DNA from: Rhodothermus sp.
GTDB taxonomy: Bacteria > Bacteroidota > Rhodothermia > Rhodothermales > Rhodothermaceae
Direction of reading: 5' to 3'
Assembly: GCA_030950375.1 (NCBI GenBank)
Contig: JAUZRN010000013.1
Span: 1 to 64,000, forward strand
DNA length: 64,000 nt
Every line of letters starts with the position of its first letter. The stretch's first letter is position 1. The position numbers and the translations under genes were made by a program. Under the pieces are notes generated by a model, which was given only the letters and a program-made list of their open reading frames with translations, searched no databases and was not told the origin of the DNA. Shown one piece after another: positions 45,463-53,914 of this stretch.

Positions 45463-45900
45463 ATGCGAGGCAATTGGCGGCATATATGGACGCTGATAGG
45501 CAGCATGTTGCTGGTGGGGGGCGGTTACGCCCAGTCCACATCCTGTGCCTTTCAGACCGGGCAGTACGCCACGTTGCTGCTTCCTGTGGAAGCCTTTCGG
45601 GAGCTTGATATCAGACCAGGCGATCTGCTGCAGGCCTATACGCCTGAAGGACAATGTGCCGGCCAGGTTCGCTGGAACGGAGACAATACGGCCATGGCAC
45701 TCTGGGCAGATGATCCGATGACGCCGGAGAAAGAGGGATTTGCCGTGGGCGATAGCCTGCGTCTGGTGCTTTGGCGTCCTGGTCGGCCCCCTCGCCTGCT
45801 GCAGCTTTTTCTGGCAACGGGCCAGTCCTACTGGGTTGGTGTGAATCGGTACGTACCGGACGGGATTTACCGGGTGCGGTATCTGGTACCGGTGCGGTGA
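45463..45900 (+). CDS. Secreted protein of unknown function
   Basis: The 145-residue product has a signal peptide (LIGSMLLVGGGYAQS). The mature part is strand-rich with two Cys, in SCAFQTG and GQCAGQV, that could form a disulphide. The latter part (SLRLVLWRPGRPPRLLQLFL) suggests a small beta-sandwich. I do not recognise it. It is tightly linked to the PAS gene (6 nt). Confidence 0.7.
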   Translation: MRGNWRHIWTLIGSMLLVGGGYAQSTSCAFQTGQYATLLLPVEAFRELDIRPGDLLQAYTPEGQCAGQVRWNGDNTAMALWADDPMTPEKEGFAVGDSLRLVLWRPGRPPRLLQLFLATGQSYWVGVNRYVPDGIYRVRYLVPVR

Positions 45901-45964
45901 AGGAAACTTTCGGCTTTTCTGTCGGATACCAGCAGCGCTATGCACGAAGCTGGCCTGTATCGAC

Positions 45965-46432
45965 ATGGAATTCCTGGATCCGGCTATTCGCGTCGTCTGG
46001 CGTATCAAACTGTTGCTATGGACGCTGGTGGGTACGCTGCTCGCGCTGGTTTATGAGTTGACCCATTGGTTTACGCCAGATCGGTGGACACCGCAGGGCT
46101 TCTGGGTGCTTCTGGTATTGACTCTTGGTGGTAGCCTCAGCTGGTGGCTCCCGAAGCTGCGCTATCGATACTGGCGGTATGCGTTGTGTCCGGAAGAGCT
46201 TGTCCTGGAGCACGGGGTACTTGTGCGGGTACGGACGATTGTGCCGCTGCGCCGCGTGCAACATCTGGATATTGCACAGGATTTGATTGAGCGGGAGCTG
46301 GGATTGGCCCGGATTGTCTTGCATACGGCCGGCACCCGACACAGTGCCGTCGTCTTACCTGGTCTTCGACAGGAGCAGGCTGAAGCCTTACGAGAAAAGG
46401 TCAGGCAATATCTCCTGGAGGATACGCTCTGA
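45965..46432 (+). CDS. Bacterial PH-domain membrane protein, YdbS-like
   Basis: This 155-residue protein has two transmembrane helices (LLLWTLVGTLLALVYELTHWF; FWVLLVLTLGGSLSWWL) followed by a bPH2 domain (ELVLEHGVLVRVRTIVPLRRVQHLDIAQ, short motif VPLRRVQHLDI). YdbS/YdbT pairs occur in many bacteria. The B. subtilis pair was linked to tolerance of antimicrobial peptides. Its stop codon shares one base with the ATG of the next gene (TGATG), so translation is coupled. Confidence 0.9.
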   Translation: MEFLDPAIRVVWRIKLLLWTLVGTLLALVYELTHWFTPDRWTPQGFWVLLVLTLGGSLSWWLPKLRYRYWRYALCPEELVLEHGVLVRVRTIVPLRRVQHLDIAQDLIERELGLARIVLHTAGTRHSAVVLPGLRQEQAEALREKVRQYLLEDTL

Positions 46433-47919
46433 TGGAACAGGGGGCGGTACAGGCAAAGCCAGCAGACCATCTCGTTATGCGCCGGCTGCATCCACTGACG
46501 CTGCTGGTGCGTCTGGTGATGAGCTCGCCGGCGCTGGGCATTTTGCTTCTGCCAACGCTTCGCGGCCAACCAGTGGACCGGGGCACGCTGGTGCTGGTGA
46601 TTCTGTATGTGCTTCTTGCTTTTCCGTTGATCCTGGCGCATTACATGCGTTTCCGGTATGCCCTGACGCCGCGCGAGTTGATCATCGAAAGCGGTGTGTT
46701 GACCCACCGGCGTCGAAATATACCCATCGATCGGATCCAGAACGTACAGATTGAACGCACCTTGCTGGCACGGCTGTTGGGATTGGCGCGTGTGCGTATC
46801 GAGACAGCCGGAAGTGCAGAGACGGAAGGGGAAATCGCGTTTGTCCATCTGGCCGAAGCGCAGCGTCTCAGGGAGCAGGTGCAGGCTTTCCGGTATGGTT
46901 ATGGGGAGGCAACCCGGGCACCAACCCAGCGCCGAACGCTGCTTTTTACCATGAGTCCCTGGCAACTGCTTCGGTCCGGGGCTTTTCGGTTTTCGCTGGT
47001 GTACCTGGCCGGGATATTTTCCGGCATGGAGTATTTAGAGCTGACCCCTGAGGATCTGATGGACTGGGTGGTTCGCGGGCGGCTTCAGTGGGTACGGGAA
47101 GCGTTCGAGCAGACACCGCTGCTGGCAACAACGGCCACGCTGCTGCTGGCCGCGCTGCTGGGCTGGCTGGCCGGTATTGTCATTCATGTGGTACGCTTTT
47201 ATGACTTTCAGCTCTGGCAGGAGGGCGAGCGGCTTTACCTGCGGAGTGGTCTATTTACCGTGGCGGAGCATGTTGTGCCGAACCGTCGGGTACAGGCCCT
47301 GGTGATCCGCACCAATCCATTGATGCAATACTTTGGATGGTATGCGCTGGAGGCCCAGTTGATGGGTATCGGGCAGGAGACGCAGGGCGTCCGCATGCTT
47401 GTACCCTTTGCACGGCCTGACGAGATTCAGCGCATTGCCGCCTGCGTATGGCCAGTTACCTGGCCGGAAGCCTGGGAAAAGGTATCGCCCCGAATGATGC
47501 GACGGACAACCATACGCTACTTGGTCGTTAGCGTGGTGTTGTTGCTGGGGCTGGGGTGGATCTGGCCAACGGCTTACTGGTTGCTGATAGGAGTACCATT
47601 GGGTGCACCCTTGATGGCCTGGTTACAGTATCGCCGGCATGGCTATGCGCTGACAGACCAATACCTGTTTGTCCGTCAGGGCGTTTTCCGACATCGTATC
47701 TGGTGTTTGCCCTATTGCAAAATGCAGGTCTTTTCGGTAAGGCGTTCACTCTTCCAGCGTCGGTGGAAGCTGGCTAACCTGTATGTCGACATGGCCGGTG
47801 CCCCGTTTGCAGGCATGCCTGTGGTGCGTGATCTACCGGAGACCGTTGCCGAGCAGTTGTTGCAGGTAGTGTATGCGCGCTTTCAGACCTGCTGGAAAAT
47901 GCAGGCCCCTTCTGCATAA
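46432..47919 (+). CDS. Bacterial PH-domain membrane protein, YdbT-like
   Basis: The 495-residue partner of the preceding gene has several transmembrane helix pairs and three bPH2-like segments. These are ELIIESGVLTHRRRNIPIDRIQNVQIERTLLARLLGLARV (short motif IPIDRIQNVQIE near residue 105), RLYLRSGLFTVAEHVVPNRRVQAL near 265, and QYLFVRQGVFRHRIWCLPYCKMQVF near 408. The last segment has the motif shape but an unusual Cys. Its presumed role is in membrane stress, inferred from the family. Confidence 0.9.
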   Translation: MEQGAVQAKPADHLVMRRLHPLTLLVRLVMSSPALGILLLPTLRGQPVDRGTLVLVILYVLLAFPLILAHYMRFRYALTPRELIIESGVLTHRRRNIPIDRIQNVQIERTLLARLLGLARVRIETAGSAETEGEIAFVHLAEAQRLREQVQAFRYGYGEATRAPTQRRTLLFTMSPWQLLRSGAFRFSLVYLAGIFSGMEYLELTPEDLMDWVVRGRLQWVREAFEQTPLLATTATLLLAALLGWLAGIVIHVVRFYDFQLWQEGERLYLRSGLFTVAEHVVPNRRVQALVIRTNPLMQYFGWYALEAQLMGIGQETQGVRMLVPFARPDEIQRIAACVWPVTWPEAWEKVSPRMMRRTTIRYLVVSVVLLLGLGWIWPTAYWLLIGVPLGAPLMAWLQYRRHGYALTDQYLFVRQGVFRHRIWCLPYCKMQVFSVRRSLFQRRWKLANLYVDMAGAPFAGMPVVRDLPETVAEQLLQVVYARFQTCWKMQAPSA

Positions 47920-48595
47920 CGAATAGTGGTCGGACTGGTCGTGCTTTTCGAGGAGGGATTTTACCGGATGGAGGAAACCTTTCAGGGTTGTTGATCAGCT
48001 ATCTCAGGGGCCGGACGAAGAGCTGGATACCGAATACGGGCGATGGTGGTGCCTCCTCTGAAAAGCTCCCGGTCTGAGGTACACGTGTTGGTGCGGTTTG
48101 AGCAGCTCTGCTGGTTGCAGTGTACAATTTTGGTGCGTATACGCCAGGCCTGCTGCAAGCATGGCCTGTTTGAGATAGCCCGGAGATCGGGGAGGACGGT
48201 AGCCCTTGAGGAAGGCCATGCGCGTGCGCTGTGCACATGCATGCTGGTGGGTTTCAATTGGATTTCCGGTCCGTCTGCGTGGTCGATGGGGATCAGAGCA
48301 GCGGGATAACTGGTTTTGGGCCGACGATTGGCAACGTTGCGCCCAAAGAAGCATGTGTTTTGCGCTGCGTGTTAAGCCGCTTCGGAAGATGGTCTGTTAA
48401 TCAGGGGCAGGCTTCAGCAGTCTCCAGCTATTCCGGAGGTTGCCCATAATGATTCCGGGAGGACGTACGGCTGCCGAAATGGGGCGGCTTTCGGAGATAG
48501 CAGGACCAAAGGCCCGAGGCTACTTCACAGTAGGCTGAGGCAACTTGAGCGCCGGGGGCAAAACAGCGGATGCTGCGTAGAAAGCTAAAAGCACG
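47920..48595 (+). other. 676-bp gap without a recognised gene
   Basis: No long coding frame with a recognisable protein is visible. Small stems exist, for example CTACT-TCAC-AGTAG at about 48519-48533 and CCGAAA...TTTCGG near 48474-48495. No tmRNA, RNase P, SRP or known riboswitch core was identified. It may hold the promoter of pabBC, a decayed gene, or an unrecognised structured RNA. Confidence 0.35.
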
Positions 48596-50413
48596 ATGAC
48601 GTACCAAATGCATCCGCTATTGTTGCCGGGGACGGTTTGGCTGGACACAGCCCTGCCAGATGAAGAGAATCGACGAAGCTTGCTTTTCATGCGGCCAGTG
48701 CGTGTGCTGCAGGCCGACACGCCAGCGCAGGTGCCGGCGTTGTTGCGGGCACTGGACGGGGCTGTGGCAGCCGGCTATTACGTGGCCGGTTATATGGCCT
48801 ATGAAGCCGGCTATGCGCTGATGCCGGTGCCGCTGCGTGTGCCCGATGAGGCCGGACCGCTTGCCTGGTTTGGAGTCTATGAGATGCCGCATGTGCTGGC
48901 GCCGGCCAGTCTGGCCATGTTGACAGAGGAGACCGGAACGTACGCTGTGCAGCAGCTGCAGCCGGTGCTTTCGCGGCAGGCTTATCGAGAACGCGTACAG
49001 CACATCCGGAGATTGATTCACGAAGGCGAGGTCTATCAGCTCAACTTCACCATGCCGCTGCGTTTCCATTTCGAGGGAGATCCGCTGGCGTTTTATCTGG
49101 CACTGCGGCGACAGCAGCCGGTGGCCTATGCTGCCTTTCTCAATACAGGAGAGCGCCTGGTATTGAGCCTATCACCCGAGCTCTTCTTCCGGCGGGAAGG
49201 TGAACAAATCTACACGCGCCCGATGAAGGGAACGGCACGGCGCTCGTCACTTCCGGATGAGGATGCGCGGTTGGCTGAGGCGTTGCGTAACGACGAGAAG
49301 AATCGGGCCGAGAACTTGATGATCGTCGATCTGTTGCGGAATGATCTGGCGATCTGTTGCACGCCAGGATCCGTGGAGGTCTCCGAGCTGTTTCGCATTG
49401 AGGCTTATCCGACGGTCTGGCAGATGACCTCGACGGTGAGGGGGCGATTGCGTGCGGACGTTGGGTATGCGGATCTATTCCGGGCCCTGTTTCCGTCCGG
49501 GTCCGTTACGGGAGCACCCAAGGTGCGGGCTATGCAGCACATTGCACGGCTGGAGCCGGCCCCCCGGGGGGTTTACTGTGGGGCCGTTGGTTATATTGCT
49601 CCCGGAGGCGAGGCCGTATTTAATGTGGCGATCCGCACGCTGGAGCTGGCGGGAGCAACGGGGCGTATGGGAGTAGGCAGTGGGATTGTATGGGATTCTG
49701 ATCCGGATGCGGAATACGAAGAGTGCCTGTTGAAGGGACAATTTCTGCGGGCTGCTGCCGAGCCGTTTGCGTTGATCGAGACGATGCGCTGCGAGCAGGG
49801 GGATATTCCCCTGCTGGAGGCCCATCTGGAACGTCTGCGCCGCTCGGCTGCACACTTTGGATTTCGTCTGGATGAGGGGCGGCTTCGGAAGCAGCTGGAG
49901 CAGGTGCGGCAGGCACTGGACCCTGCCCGGGTGTGGCGGTTGCGGCTGACGCTGGAAGTCACGGGTCGGGTGACGTTGACCAGTGCCGAACTGGAGTCGG
50001 TGCCTGGACGTCTCTGGCGGCTCTGTGTAGCGAATAAACGGCGGGATCCTTCGGATCCGCTGCTGTATCACAAGACGACCCGCCGAGCTCACTACGAGGC
50101 TGCCTATTTGCAGGCACGAGCTGCCGGCTACGACGAGGTGCTGTTTTTGAATACGCGGGATGAGGTATGTGAAGGATCACGCACCAACCTGTTTGTGCAA
50201 CTGGGAGGGCGGTTATATACGCCACCGGTTTCGTGTGGGCTGCTTCCCGGAGTATACCGTCAGCAGGTGTTGCGTACCCGAACGGATGTAAAAGAACGGG
50301 TGCTCACGCTGGATGATTTACGTCGGGCCGAAGCCCTTTACGTGTGCAATGCCGTGCGTGGCTGGCAGCCGGCGGTGCTGGAGATCCCCGAGCCGGTGCT
50401 TTCCATAACCTGA
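48596..50413 (+). CDS. pabB: Aminodeoxychorismate synthase component I fused to aminodeoxychorismate lyase (PabB-PabC)
   Basis: This bifunctional 605-residue enzyme turns chorismate into 4-aminobenzoate for folate synthesis. Residues about 90-370 form the chorismate-binding PabB part: YQLNFTMPLRFHF, RPMKGTARR (the PIKGT-type Lys of true PabB), NLMIVDLLRND and GSVTGAPKVRAM. Residues 380-600 are a class IV aminotransferase fold, with the PLP Lys in LYHKTTRRAHYEA and SRTNLFVQLGG. The glutamine amidotransferase PabA is not in the window. It starts 183 nt after an uncertain region and is followed 7 nt later by the DUF294 gene. Confidence 0.95.
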   Translation: MTYQMHPLLLPGTVWLDTALPDEENRRSLLFMRPVRVLQADTPAQVPALLRALDGAVAAGYYVAGYMAYEAGYALMPVPLRVPDEAGPLAWFGVYEMPHVLAPASLAMLTEETGTYAVQQLQPVLSRQAYRERVQHIRRLIHEGEVYQLNFTMPLRFHFEGDPLAFYLALRRQQPVAYAAFLNTGERLVLSLSPELFFRREGEQIYTRPMKGTARRSSLPDEDARLAEALRNDEKNRAENLMIVDLLRNDLAICCTPGSVEVSELFRIEAYPTVWQMTSTVRGRLRADVGYADLFRALFPSGSVTGAPKVRAMQHIARLEPAPRGVYCGAVGYIAPGGEAVFNVAIRTLELAGATGRMGVGSGIVWDSDPDAEYEECLLKGQFLRAAAEPFALIETMRCEQGDIPLLEAHLERLRRSAAHFGFRLDEGRLRKQLEQVRQALDPARVWRLRLTLEVTGRVTLTSAELESVPGRLWRLCVANKRRDPSDPLLYHKTTRRAHYEAAYLQARAAGYDEVLFLNTRDEVCEGSRTNLFVQLGGRLYTPPVSCGLLPGVYRQQVLRTRTDVKERVLTLDDLRRAEALYVCNAVRGWQPAVLEIPEPVLSIT

Positions 50414-50420
50414 ACCTTTC

Positions 50421-52355
50421 ATGGCAGGAAAAACGGTCAGTCTGGAACATCTGGAAACGCTGCTTGACGACACGCCGCCGTTCAATGTGCTTTCGTGGGA
50501 CGAGCGGCAGCAGCTCTTTGAAGAAGCTTTACTTGTCTTCTACGAACCCGGAACCCAGATTCTTGCCCAGGGCGTGGTGCCCGCGCACCCTCGTTATTTA
50601 TACCTGGTAGTTTCTGGGGCGGTGCAGCTAACAGATACCAGCAGTGGTCAGCTGATTGACCGCTGTGGTGAGGGCGATGTATTCGGACATTATGCCCTGT
50701 TGCGAGAAGGTGCGTTACCTTACGAAGCCCGTGCGATTGAGCCCACGCAGTGCATATTAATTCCAGAAGCCGCTTTCTTTCGGGTCTATCGATCCAATCG
50801 CGCCTTTGCAGCTTTTTTCGAGAAAGACCTGGGAGCGTACACCGGGCGGTTGCGTCTGGCGCATGCTGATGCGGCCGGGGCGCAGTTGCTGTTGAACACA
50901 CCGTTGCGCGCCTTGGTGCGCCGACCGCCCGTCAGATGCACCCCAGAAACTTCGGTGCAGGTGGCCGCGCAGATCATGCGAGCCGAGCGGGTAGGATCTA
51001 TTCTGGTAATGGATGACGGGCAACGGCCTGTAGGCATTCTAACCAATAGTGATCTGCGGGACAAAGTAGTCGCCGAAGGGCGCCTGCCCGACATGCCGGT
51101 GCAAGTGTTGATGAGCACCCCGCCCATCACGATTGCTGCCGATGCTCCGTTGCTGGAAGGGCTCATGCTGATGGCTCGCCACGGGTTGCATCATCTGGTC
51201 CTTACGGAGGACGGTACAGCGGCCAGCCCGGTCGTGGGGGTCATCTCCGGACAGGATATGGCCCATGTGCGCGGGCACGATCCAGTAGCAACCATCAAGC
51301 GTATTGAACAGGCCGACACGCCGGAGATCCTGGCCGCTCTGCGGCAGGAAGCGTTCATGCTGTTGCGGCAGTTACGCCGCCAGGGCGTAGCGGCAATCGA
51401 TCTGCTGCGGATCAGCACGGAATTGAACGATCGGATCGTGGTGCGCACCCTGGCGCTCGTCGAGGCCCAACTACGGACGGAGCAGCCTGATCTGGTTGTA
51501 GAGCTCCCATGGGCCTGGATGGCCCTGGGTAGCGAAGGACGCCGGGAGATGAGTTTTAAAACGGATCAGGACAATGCCCTTATCTATGCCGATCCGCATG
51601 AAGAGCAACGGGCACGTCGAGCTGCACAATGGTTTGCAGTGCTGGCCCGTCGGGCTAATGAGGCCCTGGAACAGGTGGGGTTTCCACGATGTCCGGCCGA
51701 TATGATGGCTTCCAATCCGCGCTGGCGACAACCTCTGGGCACATGGAAACATACATTTCAGCGCTGGATCTTTTCACCCGATGAGAAAGCATTGCTGCAC
51801 GCGTGCATTTTTTTTGATCTCCGGGCGCTCTATGGAGCTGGTGAGCTGGTGGCCCAGCTCAAGGCTGACCTGCAGCAGGCGCTGCGAGAAGGACGCGGAT
51901 TTTTGTCGTTTATGATGCGGAATGCTCTGCGTAATCGCCCTCCCCTTTCGTTTTTCCGAAGATTTGTACTGGACCGATCGGGGGCGCAGCAGCCCGGTTT
52001 TGACATCAAACTGCGGGGACTTATGCCTATCACCGACATGGCGCGTGTGCTGGCACTTGAGATAGGCTATCTGCGCACGACCGGCACGCTCGATCGGCTA
52101 CAGATGGCCGCCGAACGCCTTCCCGAGGTGCGCCAGACCGCCCATAACCTGCAGGAAGCGTATCGTTTCCTGACCGAACTGCGTCTCGATCATCAGATTC
52201 GACAGATTGAAGAAGGCCAGATCCCTGACAATCACATTGTGCCAGAGCAACTTAGCGGGGTGCAGCGCAAGGTACTGAAGGTCGTGTTCACCATGATCCA
52301 GGAAGCGCAGGAAGCCCTGGCCATGCGTTATGGCGCCCATATGATCCGCATGTAA
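50421..52355 (+). CDS. cNMP-binding / CBS / DUF294 nucleotidyltransferase-like protein
   Basis: The 644-residue protein is a multi-domain cytoplasmic signalling protein. Residues 20-135 are a cyclic-nucleotide-binding beta-roll (YLVVSGAVQLTD, GEGDVFGHYALL). Residues 160-290 are a CBS pair (RAERVGSILVMDDGQRPVGILTNSDLRD; ALVFT-like HLVLTEDG). Residues 360-460 are the DUF294 nucleotidyltransferase-like domain, with LGSEGRREMSFKTDQDNALIY and its Asp pair. Residues 480-640 are the DUF294 C-terminal domain. Such proteins are related to GlnD-type uridylyltransferases. The next gene, 84 nt on, is a sodium-coupled transporter, so it may control transport (inference). Confidence 0.93.
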   Translation: MAGKTVSLEHLETLLDDTPPFNVLSWDERQQLFEEALLVFYEPGTQILAQGVVPAHPRYLYLVVSGAVQLTDTSSGQLIDRCGEGDVFGHYALLREGALPYEARAIEPTQCILIPEAAFFRVYRSNRAFAAFFEKDLGAYTGRLRLAHADAAGAQLLLNTPLRALVRRPPVRCTPETSVQVAAQIMRAERVGSILVMDDGQRPVGILTNSDLRDKVVAEGRLPDMPVQVLMSTPPITIAADAPLLEGLMLMARHGLHHLVLTEDGTAASPVVGVISGQDMAHVRGHDPVATIKRIEQADTPEILAALRQEAFMLLRQLRRQGVAAIDLLRISTELNDRIVVRTLALVEAQLRTEQPDLVVELPWAWMALGSEGRREMSFKTDQDNALIYADPHEEQRARRAAQWFAVLARRANEALEQVGFPRCPADMMASNPRWRQPLGTWKHTFQRWIFSPDEKALLHACIFFDLRALYGAGELVAQLKADLQQALREGRGFLSFMMRNALRNRPPLSFFRRFVLDRSGAQQPGFDIKLRGLMPITDMARVLALEIGYLRTTGTLDRLQMAAERLPEVRQTAHNLQEAYRFLTELRLDHQIRQIEEGQIPDNHIVPEQLSGVQRKVLKVVFTMIQEAQEALAMRYGAHMIRM

Positions 52356-52439
52356 CGCTTGATTTTTTGTCGGCAATGCCGGTTATTGGCGCCGTTATGG
52401 AGTCTCTCTGGAAAAGTCGCAAACAAAACCCAGACACGT

Positions 52440-53807
52440 ATGGCCACACCAGGTGCTGATCGGGGTCAGTGGGGCTCCCGTATCGGATTTATTCTGGCGG
52501 CAGCCGGTTCGGCTGTTGGACTTGGTAACATTTGGCGTTTCCCCTACATTACGGGGCAGAGCGGAGGGGCAGCGTTTGTCGTCATCTATCTGCTCTGTGT
52601 GGCCCTGATCTGTCTGCCCTATTTATTTGCCGAGCTGGTACTGGGGCGCTACACGCAGAAGAACCCCGTAGGCGCTGTTCGGGCAATTCGTCCGGGATCG
52701 TCCTGGGTATTGGTAGGGGGGTTGTGTGTACTGACCGGCATTTTCATCTTGAGCTACTATGCGGTTATTGCGGGTTGGACATTTGGTTACATTTTTAAAA
52801 ACCTGCTCTTTGCCCATCTGGACTTCGGGCACTTTATTGCCAGTCCATGGATCGTCATCCCGCTGTTTGCCCTGTTTCTGGGATTGACCATGCTGGTGGT
52901 TTTTGGGGGAGTGGAGGAGGGCATCGAGCGATGGGCGAAAGTGCTCATGCCCCTATTGATTTTGCTCATGCTTGTGCTGATCGGGCGTGCTGTAACGCTG
53001 CCAGGTGCCGAGGCGGGTCTGGCCTTTTATCTGAAGCCAGATTTTTCCAAGGTGACGGGCGAAGTGGTTGTGGCAGCGCTGGGCCAGGCGTTTTTTTCGC
53101 TCAGTCTGGGTATGGGCGCCATGATAACCTACGGCTCTTACCTGTCCAAGCGTGAAGACGTGGTGGTGGCCGGCTCGTACGTGGCGCTTTTCGATACTTT
53201 GATTGCGTTGATGGCGGGCTTTATGATTTTTCCGGCCGTTTTTGCCACCGGGCACGATCCGGCCAGCGGGCCAGCACTGGTCTTTATTGTGTTACCCGAA
53301 ATTTTTCAGACCCTACCGCTGGGCAACCTGATCGGTGCGTTGTTTTTCTTGCTGCTTTCGATTGCGGCCCTGACGTCCACCGTATCGCTGTTGGAAGTTG
53401 TGGTGGCTTACTTCGTAGATGAGCGACGTTGGAGTCGGAAAAGATCCGTATGGACAGTAGGCGCGCTGACGTTTCTGATCGGGCTCCCCTCAGCACTTTC
53501 GCAGGGTACGGTAGCTGGGTTGAGCAACATGGACTGGCTGTTCGGGGCCGACGGACTGCTCGGACAGCATGATTTTCTGAGCATTATGGACGCCATCTGG
53601 GGCAATCTGTCGCTGGCATTGGGAGCGCTGTTGATCAGCATCTTTGTCGGTTGGGTCTGGGGAGCCGATCGGGCAGCCGAAGAGTTGCGTCGGGGGAGTC
53701 GGGTGTCGGCGGGCCTGCTGCGAGGATGGCAGTTTTTTGTGCGGTACGTTTGTCCCGTGGTTATTTTCATTATTCTGATGAATGTCTTCCGAGGCTATCT
53801 GGGATAA
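52440..53807 (+). CDS. Neurotransmitter:sodium symporter family transporter
   Basis: The 455-residue membrane protein has about 12 helices and the NSS/SNF signature in helix 1: AAAGSAVGLGNIWRFPYITGQSGG (short motif GSAVGLGNIWRFPY near residue 22). These proteins couple sodium entry to uptake of amino acids or related solutes, as in LeuT. The substrate cannot be told. ATG 52440 fits the start of helix 1. The gene follows the DUF294 gene by 84 nt. Confidence 0.95.
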   Translation: MATPGADRGQWGSRIGFILAAAGSAVGLGNIWRFPYITGQSGGAAFVVIYLLCVALICLPYLFAELVLGRYTQKNPVGAVRAIRPGSSWVLVGGLCVLTGIFILSYYAVIAGWTFGYIFKNLLFAHLDFGHFIASPWIVIPLFALFLGLTMLVVFGGVEEGIERWAKVLMPLLILLMLVLIGRAVTLPGAEAGLAFYLKPDFSKVTGEVVVAALGQAFFSLSLGMGAMITYGSYLSKREDVVVAGSYVALFDTLIALMAGFMIFPAVFATGHDPASGPALVFIVLPEIFQTLPLGNLIGALFFLLLSIAALTSTVSLLEVVVAYFVDERRWSRKRSVWTVGALTFLIGLPSALSQGTVAGLSNMDWLFGADGLLGQHDFLSIMDAIWGNLSLALGALLISIFVGWVWGADRAAEELRRGSRVSAGLLRGWQFFVRYVCPVVIFIILMNVFRGYLG

Positions 53808-53808
53808 G

Positions 53809-53829
53809 CCGGCACAGTGCTTGTGCCGG
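53809..53829 (+). terminator. Hairpin just after the NSS transporter stop codon
   Basis: CCGGCACA, loop GTGCT, TGTGCCGG is a perfect 8-bp stem starting 1 nt after the stop codon. It is followed by AAAAAG rather than T, so it is a weak or Rho-dependent terminator at best, or an RNA-stabilising stem. Confidence 0.5.
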
Positions 53830-53914
53830 AAAAAGCGTTCGGCGGCTGGAACCCGCACGAAAAAGCATCGTCAATCTTTGGCAATCGAAGTTTTTGTGAT
53901 AATTTAAGTTCTGT

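Noticed and set aside
44854-46008. Upper part of the 445-codon reverse frame that ends in the 59-residue protein
   Set aside because: This part lies opposite the PAS and secreted-protein genes and has poor, P/H/Q-rich content. Only the last roughly 60 codons look real.
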